From contig NZBF01000005.1 of assembly GCA_002687775.1 (NCBI GenBank), forward strand, positions 1-55,573: DNA of 55,573 bases. The letters are read 5' to 3'. Within the stretch, counting starts at the first letter, position 1. Each line of letters starts with the position of its first letter. This document shows positions 33,008 to 39,630 of this stretch, piece by piece. The translations under genes were made by a program, and so were the position numbers. This DNA comes from Nanobdellota archaeon. Its GTDB lineage: Archaea; Nanoarchaeota; Nanoarchaeia; Woesearchaeales; GW2011-AR9. Below the pieces are notes generated by a model. That model saw only the letters and a list, made by a program, of their open reading frames with translations. It was not told the origin of the DNA and did not search any database.

Positions 33008-33883
33008 TTAACTCGTTAATTTCTCAAAAAGAATTTTATTGAATTGACTCTGATATTCCAATGCAGTTGCTTTCTCTTTAAATGACTTGGAAAATTTGAA
33101 ATTAGGAAGAAGCAGTACGTTAAGAAGATTTCTACAAATTTTCTTCTTTGTGAACCCAGCAAGACGGGGGCCTTTCTTTGAGATTTGGACATTTGTTAAT
33201 GGTCCACCCATTTCAAGAAATTTTCTGATACTTTTTCTCTCTGTTATGCAAACACCAGATAATTGACTCCAATTTCTTTTATCTTTTTTAATTGTTGCTC
33301 TGAGACCAAGATTATTGCACAGAAGAACAAGATGGTGAACTAACTGTGGATTTGTTTCTGCAATTTGAACTTCACACTCAAACTGAACCTGAAAATAATT
33401 GTATGTTTTTCCTTTCTTCTTGTCTTTTTTATTTTTTAGCTTAACGGATGCAACAATAGATCCATCAAAATCGAAGTAAGTCCGAAAGGCAAGCCATTGT
33501 AGATTTTCGTTCTCATTAAAAAGAAATTTAAGAGATGGTTGAGAAGAACGCAAGTAATCAGTTTTTGATTTATTGCCAGGAGTGGTATTGAATTCAGGTG
33601 ATAAAGCATACAGTTTAGTTATCCCAGCTCTGTAGTTCAGTTCTGAAAGAAGAAATTTCTGATTAGTTGATTTCTTAATATAAGATCTTCTCCTCGGTTT
33701 TCTGTTGAACAATTGTAAACACAAATACTCAAAATAGTCATGTTGGGAATCACCACCTGGAGAAGTAATCAGTCTGATGTTCTTAGGTTTACCGAAACGT
33801 TTGTAGAGATAACCATCGCTGAGCGTTACTATTGCAAATAATTTCAGTAAATCTTTTTTGTTTAAGTGTTGAAGTTCTTCCAC
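33008..33883 (-). CDS. LAGLIDADG homing-endonuclease-like protein
   Basis: Two LAGLIDADG-type helices are visible: LLKLFAIVTLSDGYLYK near the N-terminus and LAFRTYFDFDGSIVAS about 150 residues later, each ending in an acidic residue after Gly or Asp as in the catalytic pair. Basic beta strands lie between (NRKPRRRSYIKK, YNYFQVQFECEVQ), so it is a single-chain two-motif enzyme. GTG 33883 is chosen as start because a TATA box (TTTATATA, 33905-33912) lies 22-29 bp upstream; the longer frame from 33976 would run through this box and the tRNA promoter. It is divergent from the four-intron tRNA-Gly-like neighbour tRNA-Gln, the obvious candidate target. Confidence 0.85.
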   Translation of the reverse strand: MEELQHLNKKDLLKLFAIVTLSDGYLYKRFGKPKNIRLITSPGGDSQHDYFEYLCLQLFNRKPRRRSYIKKSTNQKFLLSELNYRAGITKLYALSPEFNTTPGNKSKTDYLRSSQPSLKFLFNENENLQWLAFRTYFDFDGSIVASVKLKNKKDKKKGKTYNYFQVQFECEVQIAETNPQLVHHLVLLCNNLGLRATIKKDKRNWSQLSGVCITERKSIRKFLEMGGPLTNVQISKKGPRLAGFTKKKICRNLLNVLLLPNFKFSKSFKEKATALEYQSQFNKILFEKLTS

Positions 33884-33984
33884 AATAACTACCAGAAGAA
33901 CTCCTATATAAACTCCGTCCGAATGTCCAGTGACCAGTGGCTGACCCAAAATTTTATAAACAACATGAAGAAACAACTTCCAAA

Positions 33985-34192
33985 TAGCCCCGTGGTGTAG
34001 TGGACTAATTCAATCACAGTTTGTGGTTGAAGTCTAGTCATTCCAGCCTTTGGAGGTAATAATACCGAAGCAAGCTGGCGACCCTGGAAATGGTTAGTAA
34101 ATCTGACTGTTGGGAAATTCGAATTGAGGTCAGCGTCATTTATTGACTCTGTCATGAGGTGATTTGTCCTCAGCGAAAGTCCGGGCGGGGCT
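33985..34192 (+). tRNA. tRNA-Gln (anticodon TTG) interrupted by four introns
   Basis: Acceptor AGCCCCG pairs with CGGGGCT, discriminator A; the A1-U72 pair is typical of archaeal tRNA-Gln. Removing 34008-34035 (28 nt, D-loop), 34053-34071 (19 nt, 37/38), 34087-34116 (30 nt, 53/54) and 34123-34178 (56 nt, 59/60) leaves 75 nt. The product has anticodon arm CCAGC-CUUUGGA-GCUGG and T-arm CCUGG-UUCGAAU-CCGGG. All four junctions form bulge-helix-bulge motifs, with central helices GACT/AGTC, CTTT/GAAG, CCCT/GGGA (one mismatch) and TTCG/CGAA, each with 3-nt bulges cut after the second base. Inner helices are 9, 4, 9 and 5 bp. The D-loop junction has a weak outer helix. TATA box TTTTATAAAC lies about 28 bp upstream. 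Confidence 0.95.
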
Positions 34193-34237
34193 ACTTTTTT
34201 TCAATAAATCTTAAAAATACGCACCATTTCTACACTT

Positions 34238-34354
34238 TGCCTGGACAAGGATAGCTTAGCTCTTCGGAGCGTCTTGCCTCATCATCTTATAGATTTAGTC
34301 GAATAACTGGATGGAGAGAAACAAACAAAAAACCAGCGAATCGCTTGCCAGGCA
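34238..34354 (+). ncRNA. Structured RNA or 5' leader with 7-bp basal helix
   Basis: TGCCTGG (34238-34244) pairs with CCAGGCA (34348-34354). Inside are CAAG/CTTG capped by a GCTC-TTCG-GAGC tetraloop hairpin, a CTGG/CCAG helix closing an A-rich loop, and AGCG-AAT-CGCT. A TATA-like TTAAAAATAC (about 34211-34220) sits 25 bp before the basal helix, so the RNA would begin at the helix. The ATG of the MazG-like gene is 6 bp beyond the last paired base, which makes a regulatory leader likely. Most archaeal genes here appear leaderless, so a 120-nt folded leader is notable. No known family is recognised. Confidence 0.5.
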
Positions 34355-34360
34355 CTTATC

Positions 34361-34765
34361 ATGAACATCAAAACATTTAATGAAAATTATACCACCGGGA
34401 AAGGAGTTTTCTTTAGACACATCATTAGTGAAGTAAAAGAATTTTTTGAAGAAATGCCAAACACTACTGCTATGAAAGAAGAATTTCATGACACAGTAGC
34501 TTTTACTCAAATGTGGTTGTATCACAAGTACAACATAAACGGTAAATTATGGAAGTTAGGAATGCCATCATTTGAAAAGTTCATGGCAAGAAGAAAAGTC
34601 TGGAAACAATTATACAAAGAAGTGGGGCTTGATGAAAATATTTCAAACTGTTGCAAGAATTACAATAGATCAGAAAAGGTTGTGAAACATCTAGGAAATT
34701 TTGGCATCACAGAACATCAAGCATTAGAAGCATTCAACACAGTAATCAAGAACACTCTATTCTAA
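34361..34765 (+). CDS. Possible MazG-like NTP pyrophosphohydrolase
   Basis: The 134-residue helical protein carries the spaced acidic pattern of MazG/dUTPase-type all-alpha pyrophosphatases: ISEVKEFFEEM followed 14 residues later by EEFHDTVAFTQMWLY, fitting ExxxE ... ExxD metal ligands. If so it would hydrolyse a nucleoside triphosphate to the monophosphate, perhaps a house-cleaning role. The C-terminal 50 residues are basic and unfamiliar. It is preceded by a structured leader. Its end overlaps the convergent lipoprotein gene by 20 bp. Confidence 0.55.
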   Translation: MNIKTFNENYTTGKGVFFRHIISEVKEFFEEMPNTTAMKEEFHDTVAFTQMWLYHKYNINGKLWKLGMPSFEKFMARRKVWKQLYKEVGLDENISNCCKNYNRSEKVVKHLGNFGITEHQALEAFNTVIKNTLF

Positions 34766-35303
34766 CATCATCCACTGTTAATTGAAAATTAATTGATTTC
34801 ACTAACGGATGTGTAATCACTTTACTTGTCTCTCCTTTCTCAAGAACGATAGCTTCTTCAGCGTACACAGTTGAATAACTCTTTTTGGTAAACAAAATAG
34901 GAACTTTAACATCTTCACCTTCACAGTGAGGTGGCGTTCTCTGAACAATCCAATCCATTGCACCAGCACCTGTGTAACTTCCCCTGCCAGGTGGAGTAGT
35001 AAATTCTTGACCATCGCTAGTAGTAAACGTTACTTCATCTAATTTACATTTAATCTCACAATCATCACCAGAATATAAGTCAGCAAGTCGAGCACAGATA
35101 TTATCTAGGCATAATTCCGTAGCTAAACATTCACTGTTGTTGGTACAGGGAACATCTAAAGAAATAGGTTCAGGTTCAATAATTTCAATCTCTTCCTCGA
35201 CTACTTCAACTTCTTCCACTTCCTCAATCTCTTCAACAACTTCTTCAACGGGAACACAACTTACAACGAAGAGAATAAAAACAAACAACAACACCTTTTT
35301 CAT
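34746..35303 (-). CDS. Lipoprotein with acidic linker and cysteine-rich domain
   Basis: The 185-residue protein has a lipoprotein signal with lipobox VVSC (Cys16), then a Glu/Val-rich linker (residues 18-45), then a short knot-like motif CTNNSECLATELCLDNIC. A C-terminal beta domain (VTFTTSDGQEF, VPILFTKKSY) follows. The cysteine motif with N-x-x-C-x-x-x-x-x-C-x-D resembles Dickkopf/whey-acidic-like knots in exported archaeal proteins. It is exposed outside the cell. Function unknown. Confidence 0.7.
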   Translation of the reverse strand: MKKVLLFVFILFVVSCVPVEEVVEEIEEVEEVEVVEEEIEIIEPEPISLDVPCTNNSECLATELCLDNICARLADLYSGDDCEIKCKLDEVTFTTSDGQEFTTPPGRGSYTGAGAMDWIVQRTPPHCEGEDVKVPILFTKKSYSTVYAEEAIVLEKGETSKVITHPLVKSINFQLTVDDVRIECS

Positions 35304-35397
35304 AACATCAGAACATCAGAATCGTATATAAACATTTCCCCAACATTTTTATATCAGTAATAATTCATTTGACTATAAACATTTGAGGTGATTTATA

Positions 35398-35613
35398 ATG
35401 GGATGTGGTGCATGTAAAGGTTGTACAGGAATTATGAAAATTGTTTTTGGTGGTTTGATTTTACTAAACGCATTTGTGTGGCCAAAATTGTCAGGTATCG
35501 ACGGATGGATTACATATTTTGGTATCTTGCTTGTGATTGGCGGATTAGCAATGAAATTTATGCCAAATAAATGTAAAACGTGCGGAACTAGCGCAGAAAT
35601 GCCAAAGAAGTAA
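35398..35613 (+). CDS. Small membrane protein with CxxC ends
   Basis: The 71-residue protein has N-terminal MGCGACKGCTG, two hydrophobic helices (MKIVFGGLILLNAFVW, WITYFGILLVIGGLAM) and a C-terminal CKTCGTSAEMPKK. The two cysteine clusters on the same membrane face could bind one metal. A GAGGTG Shine-Dalgarno lies before the ATG. No family name is known to me. Confidence 0.7.
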   Translation: MGCGACKGCTGIMKIVFGGLILLNAFVWPKLSGIDGWITYFGILLVIGGLAMKFMPNKCKTCGTSAEMPKK

Positions 35614-35674
35614 ATTAAATTTTTTATTTTTTAACCAAAAAGTTTAAAAAAACAGTTTCTCGATAATATTAACT

Positions 35675-36028
35675 ATGACTACAGATTACCATTGGCATTT
35701 GGAGGGATTATTGGATAATGAAGCAGACGTAGCTGCCATTGAAAGCATGATTACTTCTGATGAGAGGATGAAGCGGTTCGTTAAACGAATTCAAGACGGG
35801 TTAACTAAACAGGGCGTTGCATACAGTGTTGCAAGGAGATTCCTAGAGGACTCCGGAAGAGCACCGGAACTCGAAGCTCTTGAAAGAAGGTACCAGGGAA
35901 CAGTTAGCACGAAAACCGAGAACTGGAGCAGGGCGGGTGATGTTAAGCGAGGCATTCAACAAGATGGTAGTAGTTCAGGTGAGGTTTTAAGCGCTCCAAC
36001 ACTTGATGATGATTGGAGATATCGGTAG
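35675..36028 (+). CDS. Hypothetical protein, 117 residues
   Basis: This soluble protein has a helical N-terminal half (DNEADVAAIESMITSDERMK, RFVKRIQDGLTKQGVAYS) and a polar, probably unstructured C-terminus. Its DNA is richer in GC than the surroundings. A TATA-like sequence (AAGTTTAAAAAAAC) lies about 30 bp upstream, consistent with a leaderless message. No family is recognised. Confidence 0.6.
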   Translation: MTTDYHWHLEGLLDNEADVAAIESMITSDERMKRFVKRIQDGLTKQGVAYSVARRFLEDSGRAPELEALERRYQGTVSTKTENWSRAGDVKRGIQQDGSSSGEVLSAPTLDDDWRYR

Positions 36029-36117
36029 CGCTATCCCAAAATAAATCAAAAAAAATTTTATTTACTTGATTAATTTTCTCCACAATCTTTATAAACAAAC
36101 CCAAATATGACAGCATA

Positions 36118-36570
36118 ATGGCAAGAATGCATTCACGTAAGAAGGGAAAAAGCGGTTCAAGTAAACCAGTGAAGAAAGTAGCTTCTTGGGTGAGATATAA
36201 AGAAAAGGAAATTGAAAAGTTAATTGTTAAGTTAGCTAAAGCTGGAAAATCTTCGAGTGAAATTGGAATTTCTTTAAGAGATAGTTATGGTGTAAATAGT
36301 GTTAAAGCCATCATGAATACGAAGATTACGAACGTTCTGAAGAAGAATGATTTAAATAAAGAAATCCCAGAAGATTTAATGAGTTTAATTCAAAAGCTTG
36401 TTAAGAATAGAACTCATTACCAAAATAATAAGCATGATAAAACTGCTCTACGAGGAGTTCAGTTAACAACTTCTAAAATGATGAGATTAATTAAATATTA
36501 CAAGAAAGCTGGACAATTACCTGCTGACTGGAAATTCGATCAAGAAAGAATTAAGATGTATGTTGAGTAG
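36118..36570 (+). CDS. rps15: Ribosomal protein uS15 (S13e)
   Basis: The 150-residue protein is a full-length archaeal/eukaryotic-type uS15. It has an N-terminal basic extension (MARMHSRKKGKSGSSKP), the helix with EKEIEKLIVKLAKAGKSSSE, the SYGVNSVKAI turn and the rRNA-binding core LVKNRTHYQNNKHDKTALRG. It binds the central domain of 16S rRNA early in 30S assembly. It stands alone between small hypothetical genes rather than in a ribosomal operon. Confidence 0.97.
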   Translation: MARMHSRKKGKSGSSKPVKKVASWVRYKEKEIEKLIVKLAKAGKSSSEIGISLRDSYGVNSVKAIMNTKITNVLKKNDLNKEIPEDLMSLIQKLVKNRTHYQNNKHDKTALRGVQLTTSKMMRLIKYYKKAGQLPADWKFDQERIKMYVE

Positions 36571-36655
36571 ACATTCACTTCTTTTTTAGTTTTAAAAAAT
36601 ACCTAAATAAATAACAGAGAAATTTCTACATAAAAAAAATCATAAAAGAAAAAAT

Positions 36656-36928
36656 TTACAACATAGTCTTTATTGACTCAATATTAGTTGCAATCTCTTT
36701 ACCCTTTTTGGTCAATTCAAGTAATTTTAATCTTCCTTCTTTACGAAAATTAACTAATTCTGCTTTTTGCATCTCTTGAAGAATTTTAACAACGTGAGAA
36801 TATGTGCAATCTATCTGCTTCGCTAAGACGCTTGCATAGACCGTTGAATTCGCATTTTTGAGTTCAACAAGCATCATTGCTGGCTTCTCTCGGAAAAATA
36901 CATCGAATATTTGTTTCTCGTTAATCAC
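36656..36928 (-). CDS. Winged-helix regulator (MarR-like), 90 residues
   Basis: The protein is a single winged helix-turn-helix: helices with FREKPAMMLVELKN and STVYASVLAKQIDCT, recognition helix SHVVKILQEMQKA, then a wing ELVNFRKEGRLKLLELTKKG. It is divergent from the helicase gene, and a perfect 7-bp inverted repeat lies between them, so it probably controls itself, the helicase or both. A TATA box (TTTAAATATAAA on the minus strand, about 36962-36972) lies upstream. Confidence 0.82.
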   Translation of the reverse strand: MINEKQIFDVFFREKPAMMLVELKNANSTVYASVLAKQIDCTYSHVVKILQEMQKAELVNFRKEGRLKLLELTKKGKEIATNIESIKTML

Positions 36929-36978
36929 TTAAGTTACACCCCGAAAACAGGTATTGAGTTTTATATTTAAACATTTAT

Positions 36979-37004
36979 ATGTTCCGGTATACACATTGGA
37001 ACAT
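36979..37004. promoter_or_regulatory. Palindromic operator between regulator and helicase
   Basis: ATGTTCC (36979-36985) and GGAACAT (36998-37004) form a perfect 7-bp inverted repeat with a 12-bp spacer. It lies just upstream of the TATA boxes of both divergent genes: about 36962-36972 for the regulator and about 37010-37019 for the helicase. Its size and position suit a dimeric winged-helix protein. Confidence 0.6.
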
Positions 37005-37044
37005 ACGCCTCTTTATAAAATTTTGGAAACAAAAACAGCGAATA

Positions 37045-38901
37045 ATGACTTCTGAACTGTTCCCGCATGAGACAATTAGACCGATTCAAAGCGAGTATAT
37101 AAGTGATGTGAAACAAGCGATTGAATCTGGAAAAACTCTTGTTGCGCACGCTCCAACTGGCCTAGGAAAAACAGCTGCAGTGTTAGCACCGGCAATTGAA
37201 TATGCACTAGCTAACAATAAAGTTGTTTTTTTCTTAACAAACAGACATACTCAACACGCCATTGCTATAGACACTATAAAAAACATGAACAGCATGCATG
37301 CAAAATCCATTGCGTGCATCGATTTAATCGGCAAAAGATGGATGTGCAACCAAGACGTTGAAAATTTGTATTCAAATGAATTCAATGAATATTGCAAAGC
37401 AGTGGTAGAAAACAAGGAGTGTGAGTATTATAATAATTTCAAGGAAGGTAACAAAGTTACTGCGAAAGGAAAACATGTGTTAATCACTTTACAAAACAGT
37501 GCATTACACAACGAAGAATTAATTCAACATTGTCGTGTTGATAAAGTGTGCAGCTATGAAGTTGCCATGAAACTTGCAGAGAAAGCCAAAGTAGTCGTTG
37601 CTGATTACCACTATGCGTTCAATCCTTTCATTCAAACTAAAATTCTTAACAGACTACAAATTCCACTTTCTGATGTTATCCTCATAGTTGACGAGGGACA
37701 CAATTTACCAAACAGAGTAATGGATCTGATGAGTAGTACGTTAACATCATTTAGTTTAAACAATGCCATCCAAGAAGGGAAAAAGAATGGATATTTCAAA
37801 GTTGCAGGGTGGTTGGATAAAATATCAGACATGCTTGACGATCTTGGGCAGGGAGCAGAGCAAGAAAAAGTAGTGCAAAAAGAAGTTGTCATGTCCGGAA
37901 TTAATTCAATTATGGATTACGACGAATTGGTTGAAGAATTACTTGACATTGCAGACGACATTCGGAAAATTCAGAAGAGAAGTTTCATCGGAGCAGTTGG
38001 AATATTTTTAGATGAATGGCCCAAAGAACGAGAAGGATTAATCAGATTTATGTCAAAAAAATCAGGAAAATATGGACCGCAAATTACATTACATTATTCC
38101 TGCTTAGATCCTTCAATCATCACCAGGGACGTGTTTGAACAATGCCATTCTGCTATCGTTATGAGTGGCACGTTAAGACCAGCATCAATGTACAGTGATT
38201 TATTAGGAATTGATGACAACATTGAAAAGGAATACCCTTCGTCGTTTCCACCAGAGAATAAATTATCAATAATTATACCTGAGACAACAACGAGATATAG
38301 TGCTCGTAGTCAGGACATGTTCAAGCAAATAGCGAAGCGTTGTTCAGAAATTAATCAGCGAATTCCAGGAAATGTCGCAATTTTCTTTCCCAGTTATGAT
38401 TTAATGAATTCTGTTGCGTTCTTAATTGATCATGCTGGAAAGAAAGCATTTCGTGAGCAACGTTCAATGTCTAAGGAAGATAAAGAAACATTCTTGGATG
38501 AATTCAAACGGGAAAAGAATGATAGTGGTGGACTCTTGTTAGCAGTTGCCGGTGCAAATTTTGCTGAAGGCGTCGACTTCCCTGGAGATTTACTTAATGG
38601 AGTAGTTATTGTTGGTCTTCCTTTAGCAAGACCAGATTTGAAAACTAAAGCAACGATACAATATTACGATCAAAAATTAGGCAAAGGGTGGGATTACGGG
38701 TACACTTTCCCGGCGATGAATAAATGTTTTCAATCAGCCGGAAGATGTATCAGAAGCGCCTCAGATAGAGGAGTAGTCATTTATTTAGACGAAAGATTCG
38801 CTTGGAGCAACTATTTTCGGTTGTTTGACCGAGAAAATTTATTGGTAACAAGAAACTGGAAACCGCTTGTTGAGAAGTTCTATCAGAACGGCCCTATTTA
38901 A
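37045..38901 (+). CDS. XPD/DinG-family iron-sulfur DNA helicase
   Basis: The 618-residue superfamily 2 helicase has Walker A APTGLGKTAA (about 36-45), a cysteine cluster for a 4Fe-4S centre (RWMCNQD, NEYCKAV, NKECEYY and a fourth cysteine in HCRVDKVC), the DEGH box (IVDEGHNLPN) and C-terminal motifs SAGRCIRSASDRG (motif VI). It should unwind DNA 5' to 3' in repair. ATG 37045 is chosen because a TATA box at 37010-37019 lies 25-30 bp upstream; a longer frame from 36979 would overlap the operator. It is likely controlled by the divergent winged-helix protein. Confidence 0.92.
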   Translation: MTSELFPHETIRPIQSEYISDVKQAIESGKTLVAHAPTGLGKTAAVLAPAIEYALANNKVVFFLTNRHTQHAIAIDTIKNMNSMHAKSIACIDLIGKRWMCNQDVENLYSNEFNEYCKAVVENKECEYYNNFKEGNKVTAKGKHVLITLQNSALHNEELIQHCRVDKVCSYEVAMKLAEKAKVVVADYHYAFNPFIQTKILNRLQIPLSDVILIVDEGHNLPNRVMDLMSSTLTSFSLNNAIQEGKKNGYFKVAGWLDKISDMLDDLGQGAEQEKVVQKEVVMSGINSIMDYDELVEELLDIADDIRKIQKRSFIGAVGIFLDEWPKEREGLIRFMSKKSGKYGPQITLHYSCLDPSIITRDVFEQCHSAIVMSGTLRPASMYSDLLGIDDNIEKEYPSSFPPENKLSIIIPETTTRYSARSQDMFKQIAKRCSEINQRIPGNVAIFFPSYDLMNSVAFLIDHAGKKAFREQRSMSKEDKETFLDEFKREKNDSGGLLLAVAGANFAEGVDFPGDLLNGVVIVGLPLARPDLKTKATIQYYDQKLGKGWDYGYTFPAMNKCFQSAGRCIRSASDRGVVIYLDERFAWSNYFRLFDRENLLVTRNWKPLVEKFYQNGPI

Positions 38902-38905
38902 ACAA

Positions 38906-38936
38906 CCAGTATACAAAATAGTAACATTTATATACT
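38906..38936 (+). promoter_or_regulatory. Promoter element shared with 48940-48968
   Basis: CCAGTATACAAAA, one variable base, AGTAACATTTATATA occurs here and at 48940-48968 with a single mismatch in about 29 bp. The last part is a TATA box. Such identity upstream of unrelated transcripts suggests a common transcription factor site containing the palindrome GTATAC. Confidence 0.55.
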
Positions 38937-38965
38937 TGTAGATGATTACCAACATATTAACTATT

Positions 38966-39020
38966 ATGGGCCTCAGGCATTCTGATCTACCCTCACCCCT
39001 CTGTCGGGGGCCCACAATTT
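38966..39020 (+). ncRNA. GC-rich hairpin RNA or 29-codon ORF
   Basis: About 30 bp after a TATA box (38928-38935) lies a GC-rich segment with TGGGCC (38967-38972) pairing with GGCCCA (39009-39014), an inner CCCC/GGGG hairpin, the trinucleotide ACA after the helix and then a T-run (39018-39022). This could be a small RNA; an H/ACA-like guide is possible but not shown. Alternatively ATG 38966 opens a 29-codon frame beginning MGLRHSDLPS that ends with TGA at 39055. The composition differs sharply from the AT-rich surroundings. Confidence 0.4.
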
Positions 39021-39149
39021 TTCTTCACAAATACAAGAAATCTATCACTACTTGAATATACTCAAGATCAAAAACCTATTTTTCTGTTTCACATATATGC
39101 TATATGTTGTAATATCATAACAGTTATATACCACCCCTCCAACTACAAT

Positions 39150-39262
39150 GCATGCATCCGAAAAATAGTATGAACATCGTAACCTTCAAGCGAGTCGGGT
39201 GCATTCACAGCTTTGTGATGTGAATAAACCATTGGTTTTTCACGCGCTTTCTATCTTTTTTT
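39150..39262 (+). ncRNA. Two-hairpin leader or small RNA upstream of a zinc-knuckle gene
   Basis: A TATA box (GTTATATACC, 39123-39132) predicts transcription from about 39150. There a 10-bp helix begins: ATGCATCCGA (39152-39161) with TCGGGTGCAT (39195-39204, one G-U pair). A second hairpin, TTCACA/TGTGAA (39204-39224), follows, then T-rich stretches to 39262. The next gene starts at 39288 without its own TATA box, so this is either its leader with possible attenuation or a terminated small RNA. No match to known riboswitches. Confidence 0.45.
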
Positions 39263-39287
39263 GATGTGAAAAACAAAACAACAAAAA

Positions 39288-39590
39288 ATGAAAAACCTAT
39301 ATAACGCATGTGTCGAATGTGAAGAAGTTATTACACACCCCATTTGCTCAGAATGCTTAAGTAGCAGGATGAGGTCCTTTGTGGGAGAACACGACGAAGA
39401 ACTGAGTAGTCAGCTCGTTGGAGCTGGAATAGAAGGAGGAACACAATGTCTCCTCTGCCACCAACCAATGGGTCTCTGTGCACACTGTTTCAGTCGTGAT
39501 GTGTATGATTACTTGGTAGAAAAGAATCCAGCACTAGCTGAAGAATTTCTGTCACGTTTCGATTTCGATCTGCGAAGAAGTTTAGCGTAA
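39288..39590 (+). CDS. Protein with four CxxC zinc knuckles
   Basis: The 100-residue protein has CVECEE and CSECLS in the first 25 residues and CLLC and CAHCFS around residues 54-67, enough to bind two zinc ions, with an acidic helical C-terminus (LVEKNPALAEEFLSRFDFD). A structured leader precedes it. The family is unknown. The double zinc-knuckle layout suggests nucleic-acid or protein binding. Confidence 0.7.
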   Translation: MKNLYNACVECEEVITHPICSECLSSRMRSFVGEHDEELSSQLVGAGIEGGTQCLLCHQPMGLCAHCFSRDVYDYLVEKNPALAEEFLSRFDFDLRRSLA

Positions 39591-39630
39591 AAGTAAAATA
39601 ATTAGTTCTTATACACACTTCACTCTGCTA

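Noticed and set aside
33884..33976. Longer start for the LAGLIDADG protein
   Set aside because: It would pass through the gene's own TATA box and the tRNA-Gln promoter; a GTG 22-29 bp after the TATA box fits better.
34238..34354. Another interrupted tRNA at this element
   Set aside because: The 7-bp terminal helix is tRNA-like, but there is no T-loop TTC, no D-arm pattern and no anticodon arm. A C-box-like ATGATGA on the minus strand has no matching D box.
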